From Dermatemys mawii (Eukaryota > Chordata > Testudines > Dermatemydidae), in the NCBI GenBank assembly GCA_007922305.1, contig ML677329.1, positions 2,136,271 to 2,200,270 on the forward strand: a DNA stretch of 64,000 nucleotides, in the 5' to 3' direction. Shown one piece after another: positions 1 through 12,699 of this stretch. Every line of letters starts with the position of its first letter. The first letter of the stretch is position 1. The notes beneath the pieces are model-generated. The model had not been told where the DNA came from. It did not search any database and was given only the letters and a program-made list of their open reading frames with translations. The position numbers and the translations under genes are program-made.

Positions 1-80
1 TTTTTCTAGATTTTTCCAACGGTAGGCTGATGGGGGTTTATAATTCCAGGAATCCTTTTTTTTAAAAAAAAAAGATAAGT

Positions 81-620
81 ACTATATTTGTCCTTTTCCA
101 GTCTTCTGTGACCTCGCCTGTCCTCTATGAGTTTGCAAAAATAATTGCTAAAGGTTCTGAGATTGCTTCAACTTGTTCTTTAAGAATTCCAGGATTAATT
201 TAATCAGGCTCTGCCAACTTGAATACATCCAAATTATCTAAATATTCTTTAACCTGTTCTTTCACTATTTTGGCTTGCATTTGTTGTTAATATTGTGTTG
301 AGTATCTGGTTGCCATTAATCTTTTCAGTAACTATTGAAGGAAAATAGATATTAAACACCTTCTTGATATCATCAGATATCATCATATTCTGACTTTGTC
401 CCTACATGCTTATGCCTTTTTTTTGTACTCCTCTTTAGCAACTGATCCATGTTTCCACTTTTTTAGGATTCATTTCTAATTTTCAGGTTATTAAAGAGCT
501 CCTGATGGATCCATAGTGATCTCTTATTATTCTTCCTCTCTTTCCTTTGCATCAGAATAGCTTGCACTTGTGCCTTTAGAATTATTTCTTTGCGAAATTG
601 CAGCTTTCCATTGCACAAAG
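81..620 (-). mobile_element. CR1 LINE ORF2 remnant
   Basis: The minus strand reads as a degraded CR1 ORF2 in the region between the endonuclease and the start of the reverse transcriptase. I recognise runs equivalent to the turtle CR1 consensus around 85-280 and 380-610. Frameshifts and A/T-rich insertions break it throughout, so it is inactive. The element probably extends beyond the left window edge. Confidence 0.65.
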
Positions 621-1130
621 TAATCAGGGGTTAAATCAGAGCTACACTGGGGCTCTTCCCCCTAACACGAGTGCATTAGCTATACTTTGATGTTCAAAAC
701 AGTATGGATTTGGCTTTTCTTTTTTCATTTTATTAAGTGATTTGCAGAAGAAAAAATATTGGAAAGGTTGAAACAAAACAGGAGGAAGGAAGCAATTGGA
801 GCAGTTAATTGGAGGAGCTGGTCAAACCTCTTCTTCCTTACTCTCCCTTTCTTCACTCTCTACATTAATCGTGCCATGCCAGAAAGCTCAGAGTCATGTG
901 TTGTGAATTTAAAGAAGTACCCGCTCTTTTTCTTCTTGCTTTCAGTGTTCTGTGATTTTTAAATGTAGACCGTGGGTTTAATGGCTATGTGTTTGAAATT
1001 TTCAGGGAAACCTAGAGGATTTGGACCCATACTTGCCATTAAAACCAATGGCAGATGTATGTCTAGAATCCTTTAAACTGCTTTGAAAATTCAACCTCTG
1101 TCTGTCTGATTTTGATCTCAGATCAGTCTT
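621..1130. other. Intergenic, nothing recognised
   Basis: AT-rich sequence between two LINE remnants. A 67-codon open frame at 759-962 has no recognisable domain and looks like chance. Confidence 0.5.
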
Positions 1131-2060
1131 ATACTAATTGATTTCAGAGGCTCATTACATTACATCCTTTTCATGCAAATGTTGGCACACCAGAGAAATT
1201 AGCCTCTTCCATTCTTCTCTGTCACTGCTGCTTCCATCAGTTCTATGGTGTTGATCAGCTGTTCTGCCCTACCTCCTAAAGAGTTCTTAATGTTCCTTTT
1301 GAGTGCCCTCATTTCCTCACACAGATTGGTTTCTGCTTGATAGCTTCACTTGAGAATCTGTGTCTTGGCATCTGGAGCACATATCCCAGAGAAGTTCACT
1401 ATTTCCTTTTGATTCTTGTAGAAACGAGCTGCTGGAATCTTTTGCAGGAACTTATTCTGAAGAAATCTAGCTTTTGTCGTAGCACTTCAGTAGATCTCCA
1501 GCTATCACAGCTGGATATTAGTCGTATGTTATGTAACTGAGATTACATTTGAATTGAAAAGTCTGTTTTGTTCTGATGTTATACATCTTTGATTTCTATA
1601 TAGTGAGTTTAGTAAATGCTGAGGATATCACTTCCTTCTTAAGATCACGGCTGGCCAATATGTTGCTGTCCAGGTAGATGAACTGTTCTACTTTCTTCGT
1701 TTTTAATATTTTCCCCTTCTAATCTGATGTTACTGCTTAATACCTGAGATTGAAAGATGTTTATTTTAGCATATCTTAATTTTGAGCCCTATTTGGCCTA
1801 CTGTTGTGGGGTTTTTTTGTTTTTTTCTTTGGCCATATTGTCTTTTTAACTCTTTGGGGATATTATTCAGTAGTGCGATATCAGGTCTTCTGGGCATTTG
1901 CCATCCACCCATGCTATACCAATGTTTGTGGTGCTTATACACTTCATTATCCAATGTATGACAATGCTGATCAGTGGAGGTAAAATGCAGCCCTGTCTTA
2001 TGTAAGTATTCACATTGAACTCTGTCTTGTTGTTAAGTGAGTTACTTGTGATTTATCCTA
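1131..2060 (-). pseudogene. RTE-like LINE reverse-transcriptase remnant
   Basis: Read on the minus strand, about 1975-2035 gives an RT-type motif, VNTYIRQGCILPP, matching the family pattern VxxGVRQGCxLSP. Further on (1766-1954), a piece with PDIALLNNIPKELKRQYGQ corresponds to the segment just after the catalytic YADD box, of which only the final D-like residue is readable. A GLKIKI-like thumb segment, an RLEGENIKN segment (about 1700) and the C-terminal extension down to 1131 follow in order. Many stops and frameshifts break it. The wording differs from CR1; it resembles RTE-type elements of reptiles. A short mini-element-like piece lies at about 2048-2091. Confidence 0.6.
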
Positions 2061-3029
2061 GTGTGAGAGAAGAATCAGGCCCTCTTTGTTTCCTAATGAT
2101 ATCCTGGCTGTGTCAAAGACTAGCCCAGTTAAAACAGATGAGGAGACTAAGAAGTGCACTATTAAACCCAGCCAGGCTATGTGGACTTTGGGGGATCCAC
2201 TTCCCCTTTTAAATCACTTCATAAAGTTGGTTCCTTCATTTCCTCAAAGAAAACTGATCTATCTGTGGACACAGTAGTTTTGTTGTTGGAAAAATCAGAT
2301 ACTGAGTGACATACAGATTCTTGTGGGCTTTTTATTATTATTATAAGATGTCTTTTGAGTAGCTGTCATTTCTCATTGCTCTCATATTGGATTCTAGCCG
2401 TTAAAACAATGTTGCTGCTGGCATTGTGCCTGTTGCAGAAATAGTTTATTTGTATAGCTTTCTTATTCTTCATGTGCAGGAGACCTAATGCATTTTATTC
2501 ATTCTTCTTATGATAGAATGTGGCCACTTCTCATTCTCCTTTCACAGTCTGTGTGTAGCTAACAGCTACCAACTGCTCTAGTGGAATGAGGATGAGGATT
2601 TGTAGTAACTCTCTCCTCTATTACCATAAGCAACTCTCTGGTCTTGTGCCAGCTTCTTCAATGCTACCCCACTGTGATATTGCCACTTGTGTTTCAGACC
2701 CTTAAGTCTCTCTTTCGTTATCCTATTCCATGCACTCACTTCTTGGCAAGGTCTCCCAACAACACGATAGCACAGAGTAGAGCTAATGAAGTTCTTTGTA
2801 CCAGAACTTCATAAAGGGTTAAAACAGGTTTTTTAATCTTGGCATGCAAATATCTAACCTTGGCAGTTGCTCCTGGTCTGGCCATTCTGTTTCCAAATAC
2901 CAGTTTCTGGTATTTAACTTTTTACAAGTTTATACTTAAAGTGCACCATTCTTTCTGTAAGGGGATAGATTAAAGAATTTATGACTAAATAGAGCCTGCA
3001 CAACAGTCAGTTAAAAATTGCAGGTAAGG
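2061..3029. other. Intergenic, nothing specific recognised
   Basis: AT-rich DNA following the RTE-like remnant. It may include more of that element's degraded 5' part but shows no readable domain. Short open frames at 2015-2277 overlap each other and are not coding-like. Confidence 0.4.
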
Positions 3030-3330
3030 ATTTTCAAACTATTTAGGCACCTAAATAAGTGAGATGACACTCAGATCAACAGAAGCTGAGCTACTGTGTG
3101 CTCGACACTTTTTTTTTTAGTTCAGGCCCCTAATTTAGGCGCCTAAACATGGACTTCAGGGCTAAATCCGCAAAGGGACTTCTGCAATGCTCAGTGTTGC
3201 AATGCCTAACTTTTAGGTGCCTTGTCACCCAGCAAAATCCTCAATCCTGAGTTAGATCCCCAGATTTCCTGTACAATGCATGGGGAGAGTTAGCTGCCTA
3301 AGAATTGGATTCACAAAAGCCAGCAAGCTT
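3030..3330. repeat. Interspersed repeat rich in TTTAGGCACCTAA-type motifs
   Basis: Repeated inverted motifs such as TTTAGGCACCTAAAT (3041-3055) and AATTTAGGCGCCTAAAC (near 3131-3148), with a TTTTAGGTGCC run further on, are typical of a palindromic mini-element family found again near 26040, 47800 and 54502. The copy is diverged and the boundaries are approximate. Confidence 0.45.
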
Positions 3331-6300
3331 AATGGGAGCAGCCCAAGGTAGTCAGTAAGAAAATGCCTTTGAGTACTAACTGGAGCTTTGAATACTGCTC
3401 TTTTGCTTATGTATTCTCAAGAGTTTAGTTAGGCAAAGTCGCTTGGAAACGTTGATTACTTCAGTATCTCACAGAATCTCTCACACATAGCTTTAGGTCA
3501 CCCACACTTTTTGCATACTCTACCAAATGCTTCATCTTGTATTGGCACCTATATCAGGGCCAGGTGGAATTTGCCACTAAGTAGCGATTATACCTTACTG
3601 GCAGTGGAAAGAAAAATATCCTTTTAAAGGATATTTAGTGTTCTATATTACAGCCAAAGATGCCAAAAGTTGGCTACTCTCTTTCAACAAACAAAAGGAA
3701 TATTGACACTGAATTCTCACAGGGAATCAGCCAAATATCATGTAGCACAGATGTTTCGGATGGTGTAGCACATCAAGAATTTTTATAGTGTTCCAGCTTC
3801 CTCAGACTTTATCATGACCTAGAGTGGTGCTGTCAAGCATTAGTATGTTGGCCTAGAATATAATTGCTATCCGGTACATCCAGCAGACTTTGTTTGGATA
3901 GGAGAAAAAAATAGGGAGTAGGCTCTCAGTTTAGGAGTTATGTACAAGTGTCAAGGAGAGTTGGGTGTCAGGGGCCCACCCTGCCTTTCCCATATTGCCA
4001 CATGGGAGGGGAATCCCAGAGGGAAGTTGTATGGAAAAAGCTGAGAACCACTGATCTAGCCTTTTGATATTAGCATTGGTATCACAGTTGGTGGTTACAA
4101 GCACATCTATTATGGGGATCTACAACTAGCTCAAACTCCATGATACCAGAGCTCAGCATTAGTATGATGGCTGACTTGTATGTTTTTATCATTGTCATTC
4201 TAGGGCTATCTTAGTGACTGACAACCATGAACATATTCAGATAAAACAGTTAACTTCTATACTAATGTAAATTGATGTCAGGTGTATATTGGTCAGAAAA
4301 TGGGTATTAGTGATAAAACAGGGTATCTTGTGAAAAAGATGTGTCTCTTAGTGCATATGAAATGAATGTAATTACATGCTGGGAGGGTGGGAGAATTATA
4401 TGAAGCAGAAAAAGAATTTAGCATGTAGGTGTAAAATAAAATAGCCCCACCAACCTGTGTACAGTCCCTTCCTGTTTGGTGTTTTGATACTTCTGCCCTC
4501 TAATATGTAAGATACATGCTTTTGCACATCCATTTAATACTAAATCTGTGCAAGTCACTCTATTTTACCATTTACACCTGGTTTTCAATTGACTTACTCC
4601 TGACATGTAACTTACAATATAATTTTTGTCACTGTTGAATTTGGTCCAGAGTGCAACAACCTCCATCAGCCCTGGTTTGGGTTTGACAGCTTTCTTGGTA
4701 CAGATACACTAGGATGAAAAACAATTAATTACAACGCACACTTGTCAATGAAAGCTACTGCGCAGCCAGTGAACACCTGGGTGCCAAAAGCTTCAGCAGC
4801 TTGTTACAATTGCCATTGGAGGCCATGGTCTGAACATCCAGCCAGGCCATCTTAAGGACTTACTTAGATATTGATCCATATGGTACTTGATCTTCAAGGA
4901 ACCTCTGTTCCTTTGGAATTTGCAATGATGATAAAATAGGTGAATAACTCACATTGAAGTTATGTCCTGGTGCTACTTATGATTCTTTGCCTCACCATTT
5001 ATATTGAGCATGGTTAGAAAGGACAAGCTACGCTTTCCAGGGTTATTTTTGTAGCCAGCCATTTCACTGTAGAGTGGTACTGCTAACATGCCACAAATGT
5101 ACACCAAAATAAAATAGTGGGGGAGTAGAAAGGACATCTGATTTGCATCAAGTGAGATGATGGCTTTCACTAAGTCCAGAAAGCATTTAATTCAAGGTGC
5201 TTTTTTGCCTTTGCTAAATTAGATTGTTTGAGCAGAAGTGAAATTTATGAAATTCAAGAATGAATAAGAGAATGAGAGGTTGTCAGACTTGCTCATAATG
5301 AATAAAAGTACAAGCCTCAACAGAATATATTGCTGCATCTCTCTTCTCTCTCTGCAGGGTAGCACATATTTGGTTCAGAAAGTAGTTCAAAGTACACAGT
5401 TGGCTAATGCTGAATAAGAGACACCTACCTCCAGGTTTGAAAATAGTGGAAGCTTGCTGAACAGTATAAACCCAAAGGAGCAGCAGTATTCTGACTGAAC
5501 CATTTCAGTACTAATTCTTCTTTCTAGACAGAAAGCCATGTCTGATTCATGTTTATTTTATTTTCTATTGTTAGGCAGTTGCTTCCTCATGAGTGATCAC
5601 CACCCATAATTTCCCTGCTAGGGTCCCCTCCCTGCCCCCGCCCTGGCATCTACTCCTCCTTAAACTAAAACAATGATAAAATCACAAATCCAGTAGAGTT
5701 GCTCCCTCTTATACCAGGTCTGAATCTGGCCCGCTAAAGCTAGGAAATAGATGAGTTTGCAGTAGTTTTATTCTGATTCATTTCTTTCTAGTTTCTATGT
5801 GACTCGTGTATCCTTTACATATAATCTTAGACAGAATTAATTTAATCCTTCTCACAATTGATCTATATTGCAAAGTGTTAGGCTTCTCCTGAATTAAGGA
5901 TAAATCACAAAAAAATGTGAATCTATATTGTTAACTTTCTATCCCCAAACACTTTGGGCAGGGGGTCAGCTAATCTTGGGACAATATATCTGTCTTTTTT
6001 GTTTCTAGAAATCTCCAAGCTTGCTGTCATCTTGCCAAGACTTAATTTTAAATTTATTAATAATATAAGTTTGACCTATAGAACATTTGATTAAAAAGTG
6101 CTGAAATAGACATCAGTATCTAAATATGTTTCAACAGTTACATTTAAATAGGATGAGAGGAAAGAAATAATGCTGAAAAGTTCAGAGAACACATTTGCAA
6201 ACCACAGAATGGATACTTTTTTTAAAGCTCCAATTTTCTATTGCAGTTTTACTGGGACATATCTAAGGCACTGTGATTAAGTTTTGTATATAGAAAAACA

Positions 6301-6404
6301 AGGAGGTGATATAGTACCTCTTTCTATAATTCTGTTCTGATTGCACTGGACTATAGCCCTCAACTCTGGGCATGCCATTGCCAAAAATAGTTACTGACAA
6401 TTTG
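3331..6404. other. Intergenic, no gene; contains one arm of a 50-bp duplication
   Basis: No coding region or intact repeat recognised. Positions 4420-4469 are nearly identical to 6488-6537 (see findings). Confidence 0.5.
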
Positions 6405-6925
6405 GAGGGCATTCAGAGAAGAGCAACAAATATGATCAGGAGTTAGAACAATCAAATTATGTAGTTATAACTATTGTAGCATATATTAGCATATAGGTGT
6501 AAAATAAAATAGCCCCACCAACCTGTGTACAGTCCCTGGCTGTGTGGCTAAGCAGTGTGTAATAATGGACATGAGACAAACACTGAACAGATGGAAGCAC
6601 CTAAAGACACAGGAATTATTTACTATGATACAAGTGAGTATAACGACAAATAGTGACATGAAACTAAGGAGAGGAGAGAGAAGAAAACCGGAACAAACAA
6701 GTCCTCCTTACAGTGGGATCCATAAGATTATGGAATAGTCTTCCAAGGAAAGTGGTGGAAACCCCATCTCTGAAGAGAATTTGTACCCTCTGCATTAGTT
6801 TTGAACTTGGCCAGATGAATGAATGGTGCTGAATTAGGCAACAGTCTTGTAATGGCAGAGAAATGGGTTAGATTACCAAACTGGTCCATCTCTACTACAG
6901 CTTACATGATTCTATGAGTTCTACT
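6405..6925 (+). mobile_element. CR1 LINE 3' fragment with internal insertion
   Basis: Sequence about 6405-6445 reads like the end of the CR1 RT (TTCAGAGAAGAGCAACAAA region). From about 6715 the CR1 3' tail resumes (GGAATAGTCTTCCAAGGAAAGTGGTGGAA region) and ends near ACATGATTCTATGAGTTC. The intervening part contains a 50-bp stretch duplicated from or to 4420-4469. Confidence 0.65.
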
Positions 6926-8029
6926 CTTTATAGTATAATATCCAAGGTTGTTAATTTACCAGACAATTTTGGCTGTTAGACTTCTGAAACAAATAATTTA
7001 TGGCCTACAGCACCACAAGTGCACCTAGCATTTTACAGACAACTAAAAAGGCACATCCCTGCCTTGAGAAGTTTACAACATAATGGCCAAATTATGCCAG
7101 CTAGAGCTAAATTGGGAGGAAACTATGTTTGCAAGTCTGCCCCCAACAGCATAGTGGACAGGTTGGCCACATTTATATCACCATTCCCTGAACCCTATCT
7201 ATGTAGGGAGTTTCATGGCTACAGGGACCTGCCTGTAAGATCAGGAGCTAATAAATAGTCCCTCCCACACTATAGAACCCTGTTTAATATTTCAGAGGCA
7301 GTCACCAGTGGCTGAAGCCCTAACAGTGCCGTTCCGTTGGAGACACATTGTCTGTGAGCAGGAAGAGAGACAGGGTCCTCCAGAACCAGTGCAGATTCAC
7401 AGAACCTCCATATGAATGGCCTGGTCTCCTGCAAAAACCCACCACCTCCCCATGGCTCTGGGAGAATCCATGGATTCTGGAGATGGAAAACTTTGTTCCA
7501 CACGATAACAAACATTGCCCTTCCCTCATACTGAACAATTTAGAGGAAACTCCATGAACTTGCAGCGTGTCCCTCCTGCCAGGTTTTCTCCTTGGGATTT
7601 TCCACGGAATGGGTGATGTAGGTCTAAGTTGGACTTCCTGAATGATAGACAAGTAGTTGGGAGGACAGTAGGGGAAGGATAGAGTTTGCAGTTGTAATGG
7701 ACCATAATGCTATAAACTGCTATATGTGCATAATTCATTTTGCATTCCTTTTAGTTGCATTGAGCTTTCAGATAGTGTTTTTCCCTTTTTTAAAAAATGA
7801 TTAAATTAATGATGTCTGGGACAAAGTCCAGCAAGAAGATAGGCTTGGGGTTCTGAAGGTTAGCATTGGAAACTCAATAAATGCAGCATCTTGAATAGGG
7901 ATGAGAATGCTGGCAGTGAATGCATGGCATACAAGATGTGGAAGGAAATTCAGTTAAAGTTAATGCAAGTGTAAGTCACCCACCTTCTGGGTATTCTGTC
8001 TTATCTAGTGGCACTAAGACCACTTAGCC
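6926..8029. other. Intergenic, nothing firmly recognised
   Basis: Several overlapping open frames on both strands (7019-7738) show no domain, no shared frame and no splice logic. A diverged old repeat is possible. Confidence 0.4.
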
Positions 8030-8155
8030 AGAGAGAGAGAAAATGAGTCTGCTCAACAGCCTTAGCTAACATGAGGTTGGCTTTTCACTTATGCAGCAGA
8101 GGCTTATGCACTAAGCTCTGGCGGTCCATGGTTTGAGCCCACCCATTACACAAAT
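8030..8155 (+). mobile_element. Possible tRNA-derived SINE remnant
   Basis: GGTTTGAGCCC near 8132-8142 resembles a tRNA B box, and TTAGCTAACATGAGG near 8062 resembles an A box at a plausible distance. The body does not fold as an intact tRNA, so a degraded SINE head is the better reading. Confidence 0.3.
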
Positions 8156-9949
8156 TCCATAGCCCAATCCCTTTTGTTTTTCTTGCTGAAAATATACCTT
8201 CAAGTACCACTGCTAAGTATGGAGGTTGTCAAAAGAGCATCTAAAATCTATTTGATAAAAATACTTGAGCTCTTTTTAAAACAAGAAGAAAACTAAACCC
8301 ACTCAAACAAAATTTTGGAATAACATTTGTTCCTGGGCTGATGACTTTAATGGCACGTTATGGATGAATTACAAACCTGTGAAAATGAGGCTTATAATGA
8401 AAACTGCAACTCAACCATGTAACGATAGCATTGCAAATGTGATACTGTAATACAGAATCATTCATTGCCTGAATGAATTGCCTACCTTGAAATGCTGAAG
8501 AAATCATTCACTTCATACCATCCTTGCCTGAGCTGAAAAGAAATCAGCAGACTTCTCTCTAGATGAAAAGGATCAGAAATGTCAGCATTCTGAGCAATGT
8601 TATTGCTTATTTCAAGCTTGGAAATGATGGAAGAACATTTAGAATAGGTTTTAAATGGTTGGCAAACTGCAGCATAGGCTACTTTGGGGGAGGATAAAGA
8701 TGCAGCAATTTAGTTATTTAACTGTTTTACCATATCTGTAAATATGGTATAGATGTTTCCTATGAGTGCATAGTAGACATCCAGTTTGAAAATAACTGTA
8801 TTCACTTTAAATCTACACAGAGCAGCTTATTTGCATAGTGCAACATAATGCGACAAAACTAAATGTTTTTGGATGTTTCATACAGGGTAGATTTATTGGT
8901 GGATCATTATGGGTATGAGAAATGTAGAGTTATGATCAGGTAGAATGTCTGAATTCCCCCTAATTTTTTCACATAGGGCAATACACTTTCCTGTCTGCTT
9001 TCACAGTAGATAATGAGATTACATTCATGTTGGCCAGTACAAATGCCACAATTTTGCATTTATGCAAAACATTAATCCATCCATAAAGTAGAGATTTAAA
9101 CTCACCAAAACTCAATAACTGAATTAATGTTCCCTTTGTACACATGCACTATGATATTTCATTACATGATCCCATAGCATAGAGCAATGTAATGTAATGT
9201 ACCATACTAGTCAACAAAATGTGATATTGATAAATGTTTTGCTTATGTGAATAGTTGTGGAATAATAAAAGTGATACAATCTAGTATCTGTAATGGAATT
9301 AAGGTTCACATATTTGTGTTGTTCATTGAACATCATTACTGGCATTATGGAAATGACAAATTTTGCATGCTAGCCCATCAATTTAAAAAAATATTTTTGT
9401 TCCTTTAGATCGAGATCTTGCAACCTTTGGTCTGACTTCAAGGTGAGTAAGGGGCTATGCAATCTGAGTAAGGGTGTGAAAGAAAGTCTGAAGCCAAAGA
9501 TTTTTCAAAAGTGACTGGTAATTTTGGTAGCCTCAATTTTTGAATGATCCACTTGAGATACTCTAAAGGGAGATGATATTTCACTGAGTAGATGCTGTGT
9601 CTGAGTGCCTTTACCTGACAAAGTTTGGATTCAAGTTCACATTCAGGGGTTTATGATCCCAACCCTTTTGTATCTGACAGGTTGAAAGGGCGTTTTGAGT
9701 GGCTTTCTGTCCATAACCTCAACTATATCATCTCCATTTTAAGGCAAAGAAAATGGAAAAGATGAAAGAAAAACCAATGGCTTCTGAGGGAAAAGTGTAT
9801 CAAACCAAAATCATAGCACACCTCAGACTCTGAGAATCTTCTATGTGTCTTGTCAGGTTCAAACTCTGCCTTTTCCTTTGTTGCCTTGCCCCTCACATAG
9901 CACGAATATCTGATCTAATACAGCTTAGACTTCCAGTGCATAGGAGAGA
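8156..9949. other. Intergenic, nothing recognised
   Basis: AT-rich DNA without recognisable genes or repeats. Confidence 0.5.
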
Positions 9950-10105
9950 CTGGAAGCCAGGAGTCTTTTGTGTTCTCCAGCACGCTCTCATGCAAAGTGC
10001 TATGTGACCTGTGGCAAGTCTTTTCCCTGTACTGCTGTTTCCTCACTTGCAAAATAGAAGTAATGGAATTTACTCACCTTTGTAAAGTGCTTTAAGTTCT
10101 ACACT
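9950..10105 (+). mobile_element. MIR/CORE-SINE copy
   Basis: The MIR signature is readable in order: GTGACCTGTGGCAAGTC, then TTTCCTCACTTGCAAAATAGAAGTAATG, then TTTGTAAAGTGCTTTAAG. Divergence is high, as expected for this ancient family. Confidence 0.75.
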
Positions 10106-10548
10106 ATAGAGGAAACATGTATATGTATATTCCAAGTGTTACTGATAATATACTGAGTCCAAGGAGCCCTTAGATAGAGTTTGTTTTAAATACCTCAATC
10201 TAAGAGAGCCCAAACCAGAAAATACCTGAGCTATTGGTTTCAGTTAAGCGCTATATTTCATGCCTTTTTTGATGTCTTCAATTTTGTGCTGTAAATACCC
10301 AAAACTTCAAGAGTTTTTTCCCCCTTCTTATTCTATTTGTTGGCTTTGTTATTTCCTTTGTATCAATTCAATAAATCTGGCCCCCTCAGGCATGAAGGAC
10401 AAGGCACAGAGCTGTTCCAATACTACATCAGTAACAAGCTTTTTGAAATAGTTTCCAGGCCACTCTACTCCTCCTTAGATGTCTTTTGTTTGAGGGTTAC
10501 TGCTGTAGAATCATAAAGATGTCCTGCAGGCTTAAATTTAGCAACAAA
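10106..10548. other. Intergenic, nothing recognised
   Basis: No gene. A 63-codon frame (10260-10451) has no recognisable features. Confidence 0.5.
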
Positions 10549-10860
10549 ATCATAGAATCATAGAAATATAGAAATAGAAAGGACTTTGAGAGGTCATCGA
10601 GTCCTGTCTCCTGCACTGAGGCAGACTCAGTATTATCTGACAGGGGTTTGTGTAACCTGTTCTTAAAAATATCCAGTGGCAGAGATTTCACAACCTTCCT
10701 AGGGAACTTCCTATCTTACATATTGGATAGTTTGCTCTTGTGTTCTTAATAATGTTTCTTTTAAAAAAGTGCCAAATCTCTTTTTTCTCCTTTACTTGCT
10801 TCCCATGGGATCTTACCTACCAATTTTGACTTTGTTTAAAGTCTGCCTGTAACCCTGTAC
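10549..10860 (-). mobile_element. CR1 LINE, 3' end joined to internal ORF2 segment
   Basis: Plus-strand AATCATAGAATCATAGAAAT is the reverse complement of a CR1 3' terminus, and the adjoining 10575-10700 matches the CR1 3' region. From about 10720, GGATAGTTTGCTCTTGTG and later CTTGCTTCCCATGGGATCTT match a CR1 ORF2 segment that normally lies roughly 2 kb away. The copy is therefore internally deleted, or two copies abut. Confidence 0.7.
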
Positions 10861-12699
10861 TGTGTCCCTTCAGGACAGAGGAAGGGTATACACAGTTCCT
10901 CTAGGTCTATTCACCTACCTAGCATGTATATTTCAAAATGCAATTTTCCCTCAAGTGCCTAACTTCTCAATATGTTCACCGATGTATCTTCTGCTTTGAT
11001 AGTGAGTTCTCTTCACGTACATTATGTACCCTTTGATAAAGGAAAGTCTCCTAAATTCCTTTAGTACCTGCTTCTATTTTCACAGTATCATCATGATCCT
11101 AGCTTTCAGCAGTAGGCTCACCATATTAGAACACATGGCTGACGTTGGTTGATACCCAATCTAAACTGCATCCAAGCCTTTCACCATTGCAGATGCTCTT
11201 CTCAGTGGCAGAATTAGACATCATCTATAACTGGAACTGCTGCTTTGCAGACGGCATAATTCTTCCACCATTCTTAACTCCCGCCCCGCCCCTCCCCCGT
11301 TGTAGTGTCAAGTTCTATTAGCAAGTCAGCTCAGATGCTATGATTGATAATATAGGTAGCAATCAGACAGGACCTAATGGCTAAGTGGAGTGTCAGGCAG
11401 GTAGAGCAGTAATTATTCAGTTTCCTAGGGCTTTTTTTTAAAATAACCAACTTATGGTTCTGAATCATCCAGCTCTGCACAAATTATCTTACATGACCAA
11501 GTGATCTTACTTATTTTACCTTAGTCCTCCCTTCCTTTCTGTCATTTGTAATGCTTTCTTGTTGATCTTGGGTCCCCCTGTAATGTCTTCAGGGTAGGAC
11601 CAGCATGCCCAGTACTTAGGACTGGAGGCCCCACTGTGCTGGCTGAGGCTTTGGGTGTTATCACAATGCAGATAATTCGTAACTATAATTATCATATTTG
11701 GCAACCCAAACACATGGCAGCACAGAGCTTTATCATATCTCTTCCTGTTCAGCACAGTTAATGTGGAATGGCAGAGATTAAGACTGAGGTCCTAGGCCTG
11801 AAAGTTAGGATCACATTTGCATTGTGACTATAGTTATTGTATTTCCAACCCTTTTTATGACCAGCTGGGATGTGAGCAATTTATTCTATTCTAGTCTACT
11901 GCCATGCCAATGTAGAAAAGTGAGAACATGGACTCCTTTTCACTTCATCCTCTTTTTGCCCCTGGTATAGGGAAGGGCCTCTAATTTCTAGGGCAGTCTA
12001 ACCAAACTGAATACACCATTATTTATATAGGACACTACTAAGAAGAATGAACAATGTCTTATTGTTAAAATAGAGAGAGATTGTTGATGGTTCAGTTTTA
12101 ACCCTTGAATTCCCTCCTTTAACTCCGCATCTGACCCCCAGGAACCCTTTCTCCCTGTCCATCACTCCCCTCCACCCCCTGAGAGTTCTTTGTTGCACTG
12201 CTATTTAATAAGTGTGCTTGGTATACTCATTTCCATGCCAATATGCGCTGCACTTCCAGCTCACTGATAGTTCCAAACAATGCTTATGCTCAAACACTAG
12301 AAACAAACTGAAAGGTTTGGGAGCCCTTATGTTTGTACTTCAACAATTTGCCTTGCAAGGAAGAATGGAGGCCATTCCCCGTGTTTAGCCTCCATAGTAT
12401 AGCAATTTTGACAGTGGCTCATTAATACAAAAAGTGTGAAATACTTTTTAAGATCCTAGTTTGAAAAATTAGGTATAAGCTTACAAAATACTGTCCTGCA
12501 CTCCTTCCAGACAGACTACTTGTGTGTTATAACGAGGCTGTAATAAAGAATGACTTTTAGTGGGACTGGGACCCAGAGGAAGGTAGACTTATTATAAGCA
12601 CCCTCATGTCTTATGTAAGAATCATGGGACTATTGGAATTTGAGGTGTTGGATGCATCCTCATTGCCATTGGAAGCTTAACCTGACACTTTCTGTTAAA
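10861..12699. other. Intergenic, nothing recognised
   Basis: No gene or clear repeat. The minus-strand frame at 11516-11755 shows no domain. Confidence 0.5.

Noticed and set aside
7270..7738. Three overlapping minus-strand frames of 70-110 codons
   Set aside because: No domain, different phases, opposed by a plus-strand frame, and no splice or promoter logic.
8030..8155. A functional tRNA gene
   Set aside because: Only A- and B-box-like pieces are present, and no cloverleaf or acceptor stem can be formed.
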